A DNA stretch of 64,000 bases, taken from assembly GCA_950295325.1 (NCBI GenBank), contig OX485804.1, positions 53,010,001 to 53,074,000 of the forward strand. Reading direction: 5' to 3'. This DNA is from Polytrichum commune. Its lineage: Eukaryota > Streptophyta > Polytrichopsida > Polytrichales > Polytrichaceae. Position numbers and translations under genes: made by a program. Position 1 is the stretch's first letter. Every line of letters starts with the position of its first letter. Shown here piece by piece: positions 1-12,075 of the stretch. A model generated the notes under the pieces. That model searched no databases, had not been told where the DNA came from, and saw nothing but the letters and a program-made list of their open reading frames with translations.

Positions 1-256
1 TTATAGTTTAAAATGAGCAGGTAGAAGGTGAGCAACATGGAGATAGTGAGATGACAAGGCTGCAAAAAAAAGTGAGCGGAGACTCGTGAGGGATAGTGCC
101 CCCTAAAATTTGTCCCCGATCCATGTCCCCCATCCAAGGAGAATTGAAAAAGCTTAATTGCATGACTGAAATGGACTAGGAAGGGGCGAACGGTATGCAT
201 GCAATCGATTTCGCTTGAATCTCATTTGGTTAGATCAATTTGTTGGGTTCCACCAG
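1..256. other. probable PLD intron and flank
   Basis: There is no recognisable coding sequence here. The stretch ends in a pyrimidine-containing run and AG just before PLD coding sequence begins at 257, so it is best read as the 3' part of an intron whose 5' exon lies outside the window. The frame downstream is open back to about 199, but those residues do not match the PLD family. Confidence 0.55.
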
Positions 257-2073
257 GTGCAGCATTTGGGTTTCCAAACGACCCCGCGGATGCAGCCAAG
301 CAAGGTCTCGTGAGCGGGAGGGACAATACCGTCGACCGGAGCATCCAAGACGCGTATATCCACGCGATCCGGCGAGCCAAGAACTTCATTTACATCGAGA
401 ACCAGTACTTCCTGGGCAGCAGTTACGGGTGGGAGTCCAAAAAGGATGCGGGCGCCAACCACCTGATACCGTTGGAACTCACGCGCAAGATTGTGAGCAA
501 GATCGAAGCCGGCCAGCCTTTTACGGTGTACGTCGTGGTGCCCATGTGGCCCGAGGGCATACCCGAGAGCGCATCGGTTCAAGCGATTCTGGACTGGCAA
601 ACGAGGACGTTGCGGATGATGTACAAGGAAATTGCGGTGGCGTTGGAGGCGAAGAAGATTTATGATAGACATCCCCGAGATTACCTTGCCTTCTTCTGTT
701 TGGGCAATCGGGAGACTGTGAGCCCCAGAGACTATGTGCCCACCAAGACGCCAACGGACAGCAACTACAAATCGGCACAAGAGCACCGCCGTTTCATGAT
801 CTATGTACACGCCAAGATGATGATCGGTAAGACTCTGCCGCCAAACTTTCACAGCATGAATTATCGCTACACTAAATAGTCCTCTTGGGCCACAATAAAT
901 TTCTACAGTCCAGCCTAATTGTCATAATGAGAATTATGTGAGCCACATTAATTGTTTCTTTTAGAAAATTGATGTGGGTAGCTATTTTACTTTATGCTAC
1001 TCTTGTCCTATAAGTTATGCTCAATTTGTTGGTTAGAAGTCTTCATGTAGATTTCGGGGAAGATTGGGGGTTTTGGGCCCACGTTGTTTCCAACTTGACT
1101 AAAAAATTAGTGTGGACCACATTAGATTGTTCTCATGTTAATTTTTTACCCACTTTGATAGGACTATTTAGTGTAGTGATTCTTTGCCATAAATTGGGTA
1201 ATTCAACTATGCATTGCTTAACTTCCTAGATTCAAAAGCCATCACCCTCCTTTCTTTCATCAGATTCACACATATAGCCATGTTACTAGCATCTATGCAC
1301 AAAACGTGATCACACACTCTCGAGTTCCTTGCAAGGGAGTGAGAATTTGTGCAATGTGCAAAACTTCACATTCAATTTGTTAGTAGAACCCATCACATTT
1401 TCATTTAAACCCCGACTTATCGTCCAAGTGAGACTCTTCATTTCATGGCAAAGTTTAATCATGTTGGTGGCAAGATCAAAGGTCTTCCAATTTTATGAGC
1501 TTCATATTGCAAGGGAGGAGGCCTTCAAAATTTATAAACCTGTGTGCAAAATTTGAGGTTTTGAGAGTTTTTTCAACCACGATGCATTTTGAATTTATTT
1601 TTACCAAGCCCACAACTGACATGTCCGTGTTGGCATCTGCAGTGGACGATGAGTACATATTACTCGGGTCAGCCAACATTAACCAAAGGTCCATGGACGG
1701 GGCCCGAGATTCGGAAATTGCAATGGGTGCTTACCAACCTAACTACCTTGTGGCAAAGAAGGGTGCGTTTGGCCAGATCCATGGTTTCCGAATGTCACTG
1801 TGGTATGAGCACACAGGCTTCTTAGACCAAGCCTACATGCAACCGTGGACTCCCGAATGCATGCGGAAAATTCAGCACCGAGGAGACCAACTGTGGAAAT
1901 TGTTTGTCCAGGAGGAAATTGTGAATTTACCAGGCCAGTTGCTGACCTACCCCATCTACGTAGGCCGTGATGGCTCCGTGTCAGAGCTCCAAGGATTCAC
2001 GTACTTTCCAGACACAAAAGCCAAAGTACTGGGCACTGTGTCCGACTTCCTTCCTGAGGTTCTCACAACATAG
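257..2073 (+). CDS. PLDA: phospholipase D alpha, C-terminal 332 residues (5' part outside window)
   Basis: Phospholipase D alpha hydrolyses phosphatidylcholine and related membrane lipids to phosphatidic acid, a signalling lipid in plant stress responses; it is a cytosolic and membrane-associated, calcium-dependent enzyme. Two exons are visible: 257-826 and 1643-2073. The frame starts at GAAFGFP, includes [20 protein letters not shown] and the ENQYFLGSS block, and runs to [11 protein letters not shown]. The second catalytic HKD motif is split by the intron (827-1642, GT-AG). Joining gives HAKMMIVDDEYI followed by the [19 protein letters not shown] block. The C-terminus is LPEVLTT and stop, the usual PLD alpha ending. 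The C2 domain and first HKD motif (about 470 residues) must lie left of the window, or are lost. The split-codon acceptor at 257 was chosen because GAAFGF homology starts exactly there. The gene converges with HCF173. Confidence 0.93.
827..1642 (+). other. PLD intron splitting the HKD motif
   Basis: This 816-bp GT-AG intron interrupts the codon for Val in the second HKD motif (ATC G|TG GAC). It is AT-rich and holds no convincing gene. Short frames within it (for example 1017-1229 and 1329-1556) have no recognisable content. Confidence 0.85.
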
Positions 2074-2204
2074 GTCCCAATAGTAGTATTGTTTCTGCCT
2101 CCTCCCTGCAGCTTAGAATCCACTCATAAGAGTTCTAATTTCCAACTTCAAACATTTTGAGATAAGGTTCTCTCTATGGAGTACAAAGTACAAACTTTGT
2201 GCCT

Positions 2205-2445
2205 TTATTCAGCCATGGACTTTGGAAAGCATGTGCAAAACTCAACACCGAGTAGACGAACTTTGGAAGGATGTGATATTGCCAACCCAGTTGCTGACCT
2301 ACCCCAATTTGTGTAGGCCGCAACAGCTATGTCAGAGCTCTAAGGATTTACTTGCTTTCCAAAGTATATGGAGAGTGGAATGTGATGATAAACAACACAG
2401 ACAAATAAGCCAAGGCATTTAACCGAATTCTTCAGGTTCATTTCA
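2205..2445 (+). pseudogene. degenerate tandem copy of the PLD last-exon tail
   Basis: Starting 130 bp after the PLD stop codon, this segment repeats the end of PLD exon 2 (roughly 1838-2065). The shared order is the CAGCCATGGACT/CAACCGTGGACT block, then CAACACCGAGTAGACGAACT against CAGCACCGAGGAGACCAACT, then the shared run CAGTTGCTGACCTACCCC, then GTCAGAGCTC-AAGGATT, and finally an AAGCCAA-rich end. In one frame it reads QHRVDELWK and QLLTYPNL, matching QHRGDQLWK and QLLTYPIY in the gene. Indels and frame shifts break it, including a stretch of about 40 bp that has no counterpart. It is a local partial duplication that is no longer coding. Confidence 0.85.
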
Positions 2446-3701
2446 TTTGAGAGATTCAACAAGCAGTAGAAGTTCCCATCACCTGAAAATTCAATTATAC
2501 AAAGACATCTGTTTATTTCAACTGAGTCCTGCAGGTTTGGAACTTCAGGATGCTGCAGTTGGAGAGTAGAGCTAGTGCTTCACTGACTGCAAACAAACCA
2601 CATAAGTTACAAGCTCTCTTAACTGTGGTACTGTGAGAAATGCTCTATATACTCAGCTCTAAGCAGAGTCTATAGTTGGATCGGCAAAAGATATGCACAT
2701 GCACAAATTACAAAACACTTTCATTTTTTAAAGGAGAGACCTAGAAGCATATGATAGAATCTTAATTGTACATACTTTGTGAACTTGTGTGATCAAAGTA
2801 CCATTCTAGACGTGTATTGGGCGTTTATTTTCATAAATAACACGATGTACATGCAACAATAACATGTTTGCAACAAAGAGATGTAGTTGCATCATCTAAG
2901 GCTGGATCTTTCACATGTTTGCATTTCTATCAGAAGACCTGCCAATAGAACCACACACTACTCTGTAAATGGATATGTTCAACAATCACATTCACACTAG
3001 TCCAAGGGTGAAAATACCACAGGCTAATATCCTCCCAATTTAGTGCCTGAAGCTTGCATGCTTATAGCAACTACAGTTATTCTGCTCATGGTCACAATCA
3101 ATGACCAAATTACACTGTCGTTTGTCAATTTGTGCTGCACCACACATTGTAACACTGAATTGACATAAATGGTCACAAGAATCAACTTAATATACCCCAA
3201 AGCTTGCACCGACCCACAACTATTTTTACATCAGATTTTCTTGGTGCCAGATATACACAATTTTGCCATGGCCACATGAGAAATATGAAGAAACCTGTTG
3301 GTCAAGTGTCCTACTGGCATTCTCCAACATCAGATTGAGTCAAGTTCTATGGACCTCACCAGCAGAACTTAAGAATCAAAATTATGAATTAAGTTGATGA
3401 TACATGGCTAAGTGATTGCCTGATTCTATTGCCCAAACAATTTTTTTGCTCAAAGTAATGTAGTTTCCTGGTTTCTAAAATTACATCAAGACACTAAACT
3501 GCGTGGAGGTTCACCTTGCGGGTACCTGAAAATATCTTACTGAGACATCTTACAAGAAATAATGAAAAATGAGTGGTTTCTGTGAGGGCAGATTGGTGGA
3601 CCAGTGTTGTAGGGTAGCTTAGCTATGCTGACAAAAAATCTCATGCAAACAGAGAAATCAAGAGGCATTGAGTATTAGAACTTGTATACAAAGATGTTCT
3701 A
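2446..3701. other. convergent intergenic region and likely HCF173 3' UTR
   Basis: There is no coding sequence. HCF173 stops at 3702 and is transcribed leftward into this stretch, so part of it should be HCF173 3' UTR. Minus-strand AATAAA-like signals (TTTATT on the plus strand) occur near 2511 and 2824, but the poly(A) site cannot be placed. Confidence 0.5.
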
Positions 3702-6700
3702 TCATGTGTTCCTTTCCAGGACAGCGAGTGCTGGCGTCAAGTAATTGTTCGACTTGTCGGGTAAATGCGCCACCTGTATGCCAACAACCATATAAAAAAA
3801 TGCGAACCAAGTTAAGTTCACATCCAATCTATGTCAATTAATTATGTGGAATCCCAACCTTACATCCCATCTTTAAGGAAATTCAAGCTAACAAATAAAA
3901 CATGTCAGCTACACATGACAAAACCAACATGAAAGTCTCCAAATTGACATTCTCTATAACAATTGGGGCATTAGATGATCTTACCAGCTCATACAAGCCT
4001 AGACCCTCTCCAGCTGTATATTCATAACATACCTGCAAGCAAAAGATTCAGGTATTTATATTCTCTCCCACCAGTTTAACTGAATTCCACAATTCTAACT
4101 AAGAGCAACGACATAACTTTGAGCTTAAAGAATCACCAATCCTCACAAGCATAATTACTCTAAAGTACTATTACCATTTGATGAGATACTTCAGGAAGGA
4201 GCAACTGAGCCAAAGGAAGAGGTTCAAACTTACATCAAAGCTTTTGTTGCGAGCCGTGGGGTTATGTAAGGCCTTCACACAAACATCTGCTACATCTGCA
4301 CAGCTTATGCTCTGCAAGGGAAAAAGTGGACCAGAGTCTCATTAGCTTTTCTTTCACTTGTAATAACTCTTAGGGAATAGTAAATAAATGTAGCAACAAA
4401 GAGGAAATATTTGAGAACTTTGGTCAATCAACTGAGAAAGCATTACAACATGCCACTTCTTTGCAATGTACAGTTGATAATAGCAACCTGTGAAATGCGG
4501 TCCCCTTGATCAAAAACCAAAGCTCGTTGGCCACCTGGCTCTTCCTGCACACACAACATCCAGAAATAACCTTTAACTTTAGCAAAGGGGGAGGTGAACG
4601 GCATTCCACTAAAAAACAAGGTGCAATAAAGGAGAGGTCCCATTTAATGTTCCAAAGTATAATCATCAAAACATCAAAAAAGAGTTAGGGCATTGAAGAT
4701 TCACTTAACGACTATGCTAGGTATTTTCCAGGAATATTCATCAAATATGCAGAATATCCCATGACTATGTGCATGACTTCATAGCCCCCCTAAAATACCC
4801 CTTTGTCTCAGGTGGTTCATATCTCCACAAGGGAGTGCCCCACCCCCGTGCTTTAGAGGAGCTCCCAAATGTCCTTGTTTAGTTCATGCACTTTATTGCA
4901 ATCACACAAATGAGATCATCACTTGTAACTTTTTGTCCGGAGCAACAAATGTAGAGATTATGGTGCACCTGCAGCAATCCCGGTCGCACAATTGTGTAGC
5001 CAACACCGGAGTTCCGCAAGGCTGCTTCCCCAGCCTAAACATAACAGCATTTGGTCATCAGTTAATAAAAGGCGTAAAGGCTTGCCCTTTTCCCTATCAA
5101 TGATAAGGGCCGCAATTGTGTTCTATGGTTACCCAAGATTTCATCAACTGGCAAAGTCTGTGCATTAGCTAGACCCAGAACATAATGAGGATCACGTTAA
5201 GAATATGTTAAAAACATAGATAGTAGTACACTGCTGCCTACTTGTCTCCCATTAAAACCGACATTCATGGGATGTGGAAATTCAAACAAGTTCATATCAC
5301 ACGTTACGCATGACTTGGTTTGTTAATCTTGCAAGAAGGATCAAGACTCTTAAGACTATCAAGACATGGACAAAGGCCTTAAATAACAACAAATAAAAGT
5401 GAAGCCCACGTTCACATGCCTTATACCCAAGCAAGTTGTAGACTTAAATTTGAGTATGTTGATACATACAGGGGCCCAGTAAACCTGGGGGTTTACCGAC
5501 ATTCCCCTAGAAAACACAGTTCAATAAAAGACAGATTCTCATTTGATATTCCAAAGTAAAAATTTAAAAGCATCATGCAGAATATCCCATGAATATGCAC
5601 ATTACTTTAAGCCAATATCTACTGTATTAGGTAGATTAAGAAGCACAAGGAGATACCTGCTTTGCTCTAACAACCTTCTCCCTATCTTCAGATGGAACTC
5701 CCGCCCCAGAACAAGAGACCAAGATAAAGTCAGTTTCATCACCTCCCTGCATTTAGAATCAACTGAAACCACGTTAGAAATGTGTGGGCATGCAATCAGA
5801 ATTTACAGCTGAGCTTCAGTGAGCCAGTGAAATGGGAAGAATTCGAGAAATTAAAGGAGAATGTGTCCTACTGTTACTTTATAAAAGTTTTACAGGGGAA
5901 AACAAGTGTCATCAACTTACTGGCAACGCCTTAATGTAATCAAGAATCAACTTGAAGTTGTTGTTCTGGCCTTCTGCAGCAGCTGTCAAGTTTCCATTAC
6001 TTCCTGGACGCCCTCCTGATGATTTCTGATGTAGGAGTGCAAGTTAGACACGGCAAGTCATGTTGTCTAAGTAGACTATTGCAACATTCAAAATCACAGA
6101 AGATGACATATTCACTGAAACAAATGCATTTTCAACGCCTAAAATTTAGAGGGGCTCAAGTATTAGTGGTACCTGCCGCCTGGGCTCAAATCGGATTGAA
6201 AGGGAATGCACCAGAAAAGGATCCAGAGGTGGATCTTCAGGATTTGAAGGTCGGAATGAAGAGAAAGGTATTCTAACCTGCTTGACAAACACAACACATG
6301 ATCAAAACGGACTTCTGATAATTGGATCCTCAAGTTCTCTCAAAGGTTTTTGGATTGAAAGAGGAGGTCCAAGAGTTTCACCCAACTTTCAAAACCCACC
6401 ACGGACATACACAGTAAGGTAAGTGGCCTAATTCGGTTACTTATCTTGATTGAACACCTATATTTGAGTTGTGGGTGGTTAAGTCCAGATCTAACAATGG
6501 AAACCAGAAAGACATGTGTTCAAAAGATATTGGACTACATGCTCAGCATTTGTTAACCATTTTAGGTTCATCAGTCAACATAATTGGAGGGACCTATGTT
6601 GCCTTCTTATAACTCACTGGCAGTGGACTTTGATAAATCATAACAATTCAAGATTAGCTCCAAAACTTTCTGGGATCAATCCTGGCTTCTTCAGATACAT

Positions 6701-9700
6701 CTGCAGATATAGAAATTTCAACCTCAAGAATCTGAGTAGTATAAGGAAATAGCAAAAAGTAACCAAATAAATCCCATCTACCTTAGAGTACATTTGAAAA
6801 ACCTTACCCGGCTGTATCCCAATCGTGTGGAGAAGCGTGCAGAGTACTGCCTAGATTTTGGATCGTCCTCAGAGGGATCCGTCTCTAGAAACAGGGTATA
6901 TGCTTTACCATCTCCACACACTGATAGCACCAATCCTTCATACCTTTGTTCAATCAAACACCAAATACCAAATTTTATAATTAGATATAAAAATCAGTTT
7001 ATATAAACATATATGCACATACATACAACAACTGTTTAGCTCCACTTTTGTCGTTTACATTCCACAATTCAGGATGACATCCTAGCAGATTGTAATTGGC
7101 AACTCCTAATTTCAAATACGCAGATGTATTGATGAACTCAAGTACTTGTTATTTCCTTCTTGGAGTTGCATATTTGTATCCTAAACTTTCGTTCTCGAGA
7201 TGTTGAGCATTACATTGCGTGGATGCAGCAGTCAATATTTAAAGAGCCAGAATATTGATTGCTACCTGTCCAGTGTCAAGCCTGGTGGTAAAGCCAGCCT
7301 CTTTGAGAGCTCCACATATCCACCTCGAGTGAACACATACCCTGTACATGACACCACATCTTCAAGTTAAGCTGCATATCTTCAATGAGACATAGCACTT
7401 AATAGTTCATGGGGGACAAGGATTTCCGTGCATTTTATTTTTTTGGCAGCAACCAAGAGCTCGAGTATGAGTTGTAACAGTAACAGAAAAACTTAGGGTA
7501 TTAGAATTCACTTTGAGAATATAGTACAAATATTCTGTGAATAAAAACAGTGATTTAAGTGATTGATTCGAAAATTCATTGATTAATCAATGATTTTAAA
7601 TGACACATCAGATTCTTAGATTGAAGAATAGATGAATTGATGAAACATTGAATATTCATTGATCAATTGATCAATCTTCTAACCTGAAAAAATGGCGTTG
7701 CCGTCCTCGGCAATCTCGAATTGCGCATCCATCCCACCATCATACTTTCCAGTGATTTCATCAGTGAAATAGGTGCCTTCTTTGAGCTCCCATCCTTCCA
7801 CAGAGTTTGCTTGGCTGAACTTTGCAAGAAGCAGCTTGCTTTTGCTGCTTCGTCCTGCCCTTGACTGAGCCAGCTTATGATTATAGTCCTACATTCTCAA
7901 ACACAACATTTGCTTAGAACTCCATGACATCCTCATAAATTAATTTTGAGGACTTTGGTTCTATATGTAAAAATTTGTCAACTCTCTGCCTTCCATAAGT
8001 AGCCTTCTAAATTGAAACTTATAAAGACTTATCCTTCGATTCAACAGGAGTTGGTTGTTATGCGAACAACACTGTCCATGTTTGGTAAGTTTTTGGTGCA
8101 TGCTTGGAGGTAGTGTGTGGGTTTGACCAAAGAATATCCTATTTCAATTCATTGAGGGCCAAACTCATTTAAGCACATCTTGGGATGCCCAGATGAATTT
8201 GACTCTCAGTGAACAAATATAGAGCATTCTTTGCTCACACCCCCACACCAACTCCAAACATACACCAAAAACTTACCAAACATGGAACATGTTGTCAACA
8301 AAACAACCACCTCCTGACCAAAAGTCCCGTTGAATTAAAGGACAACTCTAATGATCCGGATAAGTGTGAATACAAAGCTCGAACTGTGGATGGCACTCTT
8401 AAGCATGTGTAAGGACATTCTCTTTTATTCTAAAATCAAGAATAAATAAATTTTGACCCCAATGGAATCATTCTTAGGCTTTCCAGATTACCTGAGAATT
8501 ATTCTACTTGCATTGGAGCTTCCTAAATAGGCTACTTCAGAATGTGATGTGGGTAGTTGTAAATTTATACCTGGAATGCTTTCGACAGATTATAGACACC
8601 TTGGTGGGACACCCTAGTCAAATCTCCACTTATGGTAGACCTGGCTGTGGCACAAAAGATGATTTTGTTGCAGCCTTCCACAGCATCTTTCAACGTGGCG
8701 GGATCCCCAAGATCCCCAACAACAATTTCTACTGAGCGGGGAAGCAATTCCTTGGTTTCATCATCGTTTCTCCTCACCAGTGCCTGTTTGGAAATTCATA
8801 AAAACCTGTATGTTTAGAGCTCTCCCTTATTAATTGTGCGAGAAACCATGCAAAATTCGATGCCAATTTGACAAGAGGAAGGGCAACAGAAATGGTAAAT
8901 GGGCCAGCCAAAAAGTCCCCTAAAACATGTTGAACCTTTCATGATACCCAGGTTCATAATCTCAACCTTCTCAACTTCTTCAACATAGTATTCTTAAGCA
9001 TCCTGTGTAAGGACATTCTCATTCTATTCTAGATCCAAGCATCAAGGTCCTTGATAATATGCATAGATGCCAAGCATAGTCAAGTGGCTTTAAGGTAGAT
9101 GGGTCTTAAGTGGTTACTTTTCCTACTGGCCCAGTTCTCCTAGGATATGAATATGCGATTAGTACAAATCCAAATTGAAACCGTAGCCACTTTCCTCATA
9201 ATTTTTGGGGCTCGTATGAATATCTTATTCATGATCAAAATGAAGATCCTCGTGCTTGTTAAATGGTCATATTGGTCCCCCCAAATTATGTTAACTATTG
9301 AGCTTATATTGGTTATCATATTTTGAGCAGGTAGTCCAATCTCTTTTGAACACATGTCTTTTTTCTATCTGTTCTTGGAGCCACACCTAAGCTATGTTAA
9401 GTTCTATACGTCTACCTTAAGCTCTCATTAGTCAACAAGGATCGCATTGCACCTATCTTCGGACAAAGCCTTCTCCTATCTCTCAAGATACAATTTTAAG
9501 ACCTTGCCAGGAAAATCCTTACCATGTGTATACTCTCCAAGATGCTTACGTAGGGGGAACACCCACTAAATCACTTAAGAATGCTATGAAGATGAGAATG
9601 ATGTGGCTGCTAGACTTTAATTAATCTTTAAACGGGTAAGAGATGGATATTCCAGGGACGTATTCCATACAATTGATTATTGAATAACATTGTCATTATC

Positions 9701-12075
9701 AATCAAGCTGCTCTTTACACAAACGACACGTACATCCAGTCTCCTTTTGAAAAAAATTGCATCATCACTGGAGAGCGCAGCATAACAGAGCCATGTTAAA
9801 ATAACAAGATTTTCAAAAATCCACCGTTTGGAGGTAGTTCTTCAGAGAATATGTGACATATATCTTCGTTTATGTGAACATTGTGAAAATATTCAAAACT
9901 GCACAAACCTTGACTTTGTACCCTCGGAGCTGCAATTTTCGGACAAGAATACGGCCGACGCGCCCTGTGGCTCCAGCAACAAGCACAGTTGTGAGCTCTG
10001 CATTGGGTGTGGTGAAATCACACATGGGTCCTCCCACCACAACCTTTTCGTAGTCAAATTCATCACTCGGCCTGGTGGAGCTTGTCAACTGTCCAAGATC
10101 GGTCAGACGGCGCCACACATCATCAAAGAGTTGACGTGATCGTCGTCCAAGTCCAACAGGATTTACATCATCCAAACTCAACACCACCTACATTTGGCAC
10201 GCCCCTGCACTGTTAGTTATTGAGAAAAACACATTCACATTACAGCTCAAGTTGAGAGCTTGAACTTGCAATTTTCAGGTATTTGAGAGCTTCGCCAATC
10301 CTCTTCTAAGCTCTCTAAGATAGTTTGAGCAAGTGTAAATTAGCCATGCTCAAAATGCTCAAAGTGAGATGACCAGGGGGTACATGGTACTATACAAAGG
10401 AGAATTCATGACAAGCCAAAGAATGCTTGAAAGCCCATTGGTTTGGGAACCACAACAACAGAGCTAGCTCAAACTCTTGACATTCATAAGCGGCCTCCAT
10501 GATGTAGCTTACGATTTCGACCGAGAGCTGTGGAACCCATCGAGGCACCATCTAACCAGTGCAAGCCCGTCAAAAAAGTTGGTGCTCTCAAGTGTGAAGT
10601 GAACTTAAGTGAACAAGCTTCCACCTCTTTTTATATTCAACCTCTCAACCTCTCTGGTGTAATAACAAGGGCCTAAGTGTGTCCCGATTTCAAGTACTCA
10701 AAATTTTCCCAGTTCAAATTAGCTCGAATTTGTTAGAGATCTAGAGCTCAGGATTCTTCTATCATTGCATCTACACAGAAAGGACAGCAATCCTGGAGAA
10801 CAGGGACTCACATAACCTTAGCTGCTGCTACAATCCAGAAGCTAATTGCAAAGTGACCAAAATCCCGGAATTGTTCTCTCAATGCCATCTCACAAACACG
10901 GAGGTATAGAAAAGAGACACAATCTTCATGTGCATAGAGCTCCTCAATCCTTCCTCAGAAAAACACTATCTCGAATTCCTCACGGATCTTAAAACTCAGG
11001 ATTCTTCTGGCATGAAGTCTACACAGAAAATCTGGAGAAGCAGGCGATCACACAGCCTTAGCTGCTGCCTTAGCAGGCAATCACACAAGCCAGAAGGTAT
11101 TGTAGGATGACCATGAACCAAAACTATCTCGGAATTCTTCTTCATGTCATCTCGTAGACACGGAGGTTTGGAAGATAACACACAATCTTCATGTCAAAAC
11201 AGCACCTCAAACCTTTTCCACTTCAACATTAGCTCGGATTTACTACAAATCTACTACTGAGAAAAGTTTTCTGACATGAAATCTACACAGAAAACCTGGA
11301 GAAGTAGGCAATGACATAGCCTTAGTTCCTGCTGCAAGTGAGAAGAAACTGTAGAATGACCGTGAACCAAAAGCATCTTCTCCCATGTCACGGACGTTTA
11401 AAAAGAGACAAAAAATTTCACGTGAATACAGCTCGTCAAAGCTTTCCCAGTTCAGAATTAGCTCGAATTTACCAAAGATCTACTACTGAAAACTCTTCTT
11501 ACATGAAATGTGCACAGGAAACCTGGAGAAACAGGCAATCACAAAGCCTTAGCTGCTGCTGCAAGAAGTCAGAAGACATTGTAGAATGGCCGTGAACCAA
11601 AACCATTCCGGAATTCTTCTCTCAATGTGATGGAGGTTTAGGAAGATGCACACAAGCTTCATGTGAATTCCGGAACATAAAGGTATAGCTCCTCAAACCT
11701 CTTCAGCTCGCATTTCTCACAGATCTAAAATTAAGGATTGTTCTGCCACGAAATCTACACAGAAACCTGGAGAAGTAGGCAACCACGTAGCCTGAAGAAA
11801 TTTTACCAGAACCGTTTCCAGAATTCTTCTCTCAAGTGCGATGGAGGTTTAGGGGCAAAAGTACACACACAAACTCTTCATATACATAGAAATTGGTGCA
11901 CCTTGTCCTCATCCTTATCCTTGGTGCCCTTATCATCGGAGGTCGACTCGCAACGAACGGAAACCACCCCACGCTGGCACCCCACACTTCTTCTGTCTGC
12001 TTGGTTCACTGCCAATCTTAAAGAGGAGCAGCCACCAAGCGAGGGAGCACACGGCGTGCAACACAGGCTTGCCAT
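3702..12075 (-). CDS. HCF173: HCF173, chloroplast psbA translation initiation factor (14 exons, 567 aa)
   Basis: HCF173 is a thylakoid-associated chloroplast protein needed to start translation of psbA mRNA (the D1 protein of photosystem II). It is an atypical NAD(P)-binding SDR with a CIA30-like middle domain. Exons, in transcript order: 12075-11902, 10187-9909, 8783-8571, 7888-7684, 7341-7266, 6943-6808, 6277-6173, 6025-5921, 5746-5657, 5034-4969, 4544-4488, 4311-4234, 4032-3985, 3773-3702. All have GT-AG borders, and all phases fit. The first 58 residues begin MASLCCTPCAPSLGGCSSLR, a Ser/Arg-rich sequence typical of a transit peptide. DDVNPVGLGR opens the conserved part. The Rossmann motif GATGRVG is at about 130-136, and GDLGDP and YCATARS-like (FCATARS) blocks follow. 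The CIA30-like part includes KYDGGMDAQFE, YVFTRGGYVELSK and DPPLDPFLVHSL. The SDR fold then resumes with ETDFILVSCSGAGV, GYTIVRPG, EEPGGQRALVFDQGDRISQ and ISCADVADVCVKAL, ending LPDKSNNYLTPALAVLERNT. Length is close to the Arabidopsis protein (about 600 aa); the N-terminus is shorter. No disabling change was seen. Confidence 0.96.
5922..6024 (-). other. HCF173 exon 8, variable linker
   Basis: Exon 8 (6025-5921, 35 codons) encodes a Gly/Asn/Ala-rich linker (SSGGRPGSNGN, then AAAEGQNNNF) before the conserved LDYIKALP. The Arabidopsis counterpart is a different sequence of similar length, so this is a lineage-variable hinge between the CIA30-like domain and the second half of the SDR fold. Confidence 0.7.
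6500..6625 (-). repeat. dispersed repeat A, copy 1 (reverse orientation)
   Basis: This copy lies in HCF173 intron 6 (6278-6807). It reads GACATGTGTTCAAAAGATAT, then TTGGACTACATGCTCA, and later CATAATTGGAGGGACC. It matches the reverse complement of 9250-9356 in HCF173 intron 2 and a segment near 13.7 kb. No coding capacity or clear termini were seen. Confidence 0.65.
8030..8350. mobile_element. palindromic MITE-like element B, copy in HCF173 intron 3
   Basis: The arms are inverted repeats. The left arm (about 8034-8110) has CAACAGGAGTTGGTTGTTAT and TGTTTGGTAAGTTTTTGGTG. The right arm (about 8250-8335) has CACCAAAAACTTACCAAACA and AACAACCACCTCCT. There is no coding capacity. A related copy sits in a NUP205 intron at about 30,990-31,330. 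The structure suggests a small non-autonomous DNA transposon, although no target-site duplication was identified. Confidence 0.65.
9060..9385 (+). repeat. dispersed repeat A, copy 2 (HCF173 intron 2)
   Basis: This segment of HCF173 intron 2 (8784-9908) shares an ordered series of blocks with 13,505-13,800: TTCTCCTAGGATATGAA, GCTCGTATGAATATC against GCTCATATGAATATC, TTAAATGGTCATAT, GGTTATCATATT, and GAACACATGTC against AGCACATGTC. It is the most complete copy of the family in the window. Confidence 0.75.
10700..11895. repeat. five-unit degenerate tandem repeat in HCF173 intron 1
   Basis: Units of about 230-260 bp start near 10,705, 10,965, 11,222, 11,451 and 11,702. Each has the order AATTAGCTCGAATTT, AGATCTA, ATTCTTCT, CATGAAATCTACACAGAAA, CCTGGAGAAGTAGGCAA, CCTTAGCTGCTGC, TGTAGAATGACCGTGAACC, GGAATTCTTCTCTCAATG and GGAGGTTTAG, ending in ATCTTCATGTGAAT-like sequence. 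The array fills most of intron 1 (10,188-11,901), and the last, truncated unit ends at the exon 1 donor. Units have diverged too far for very recent amplification. Short plus-strand frames here (for example 10,928-11,110 and 11,338-11,595) are chance readings of the repeat. Confidence 0.85.
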
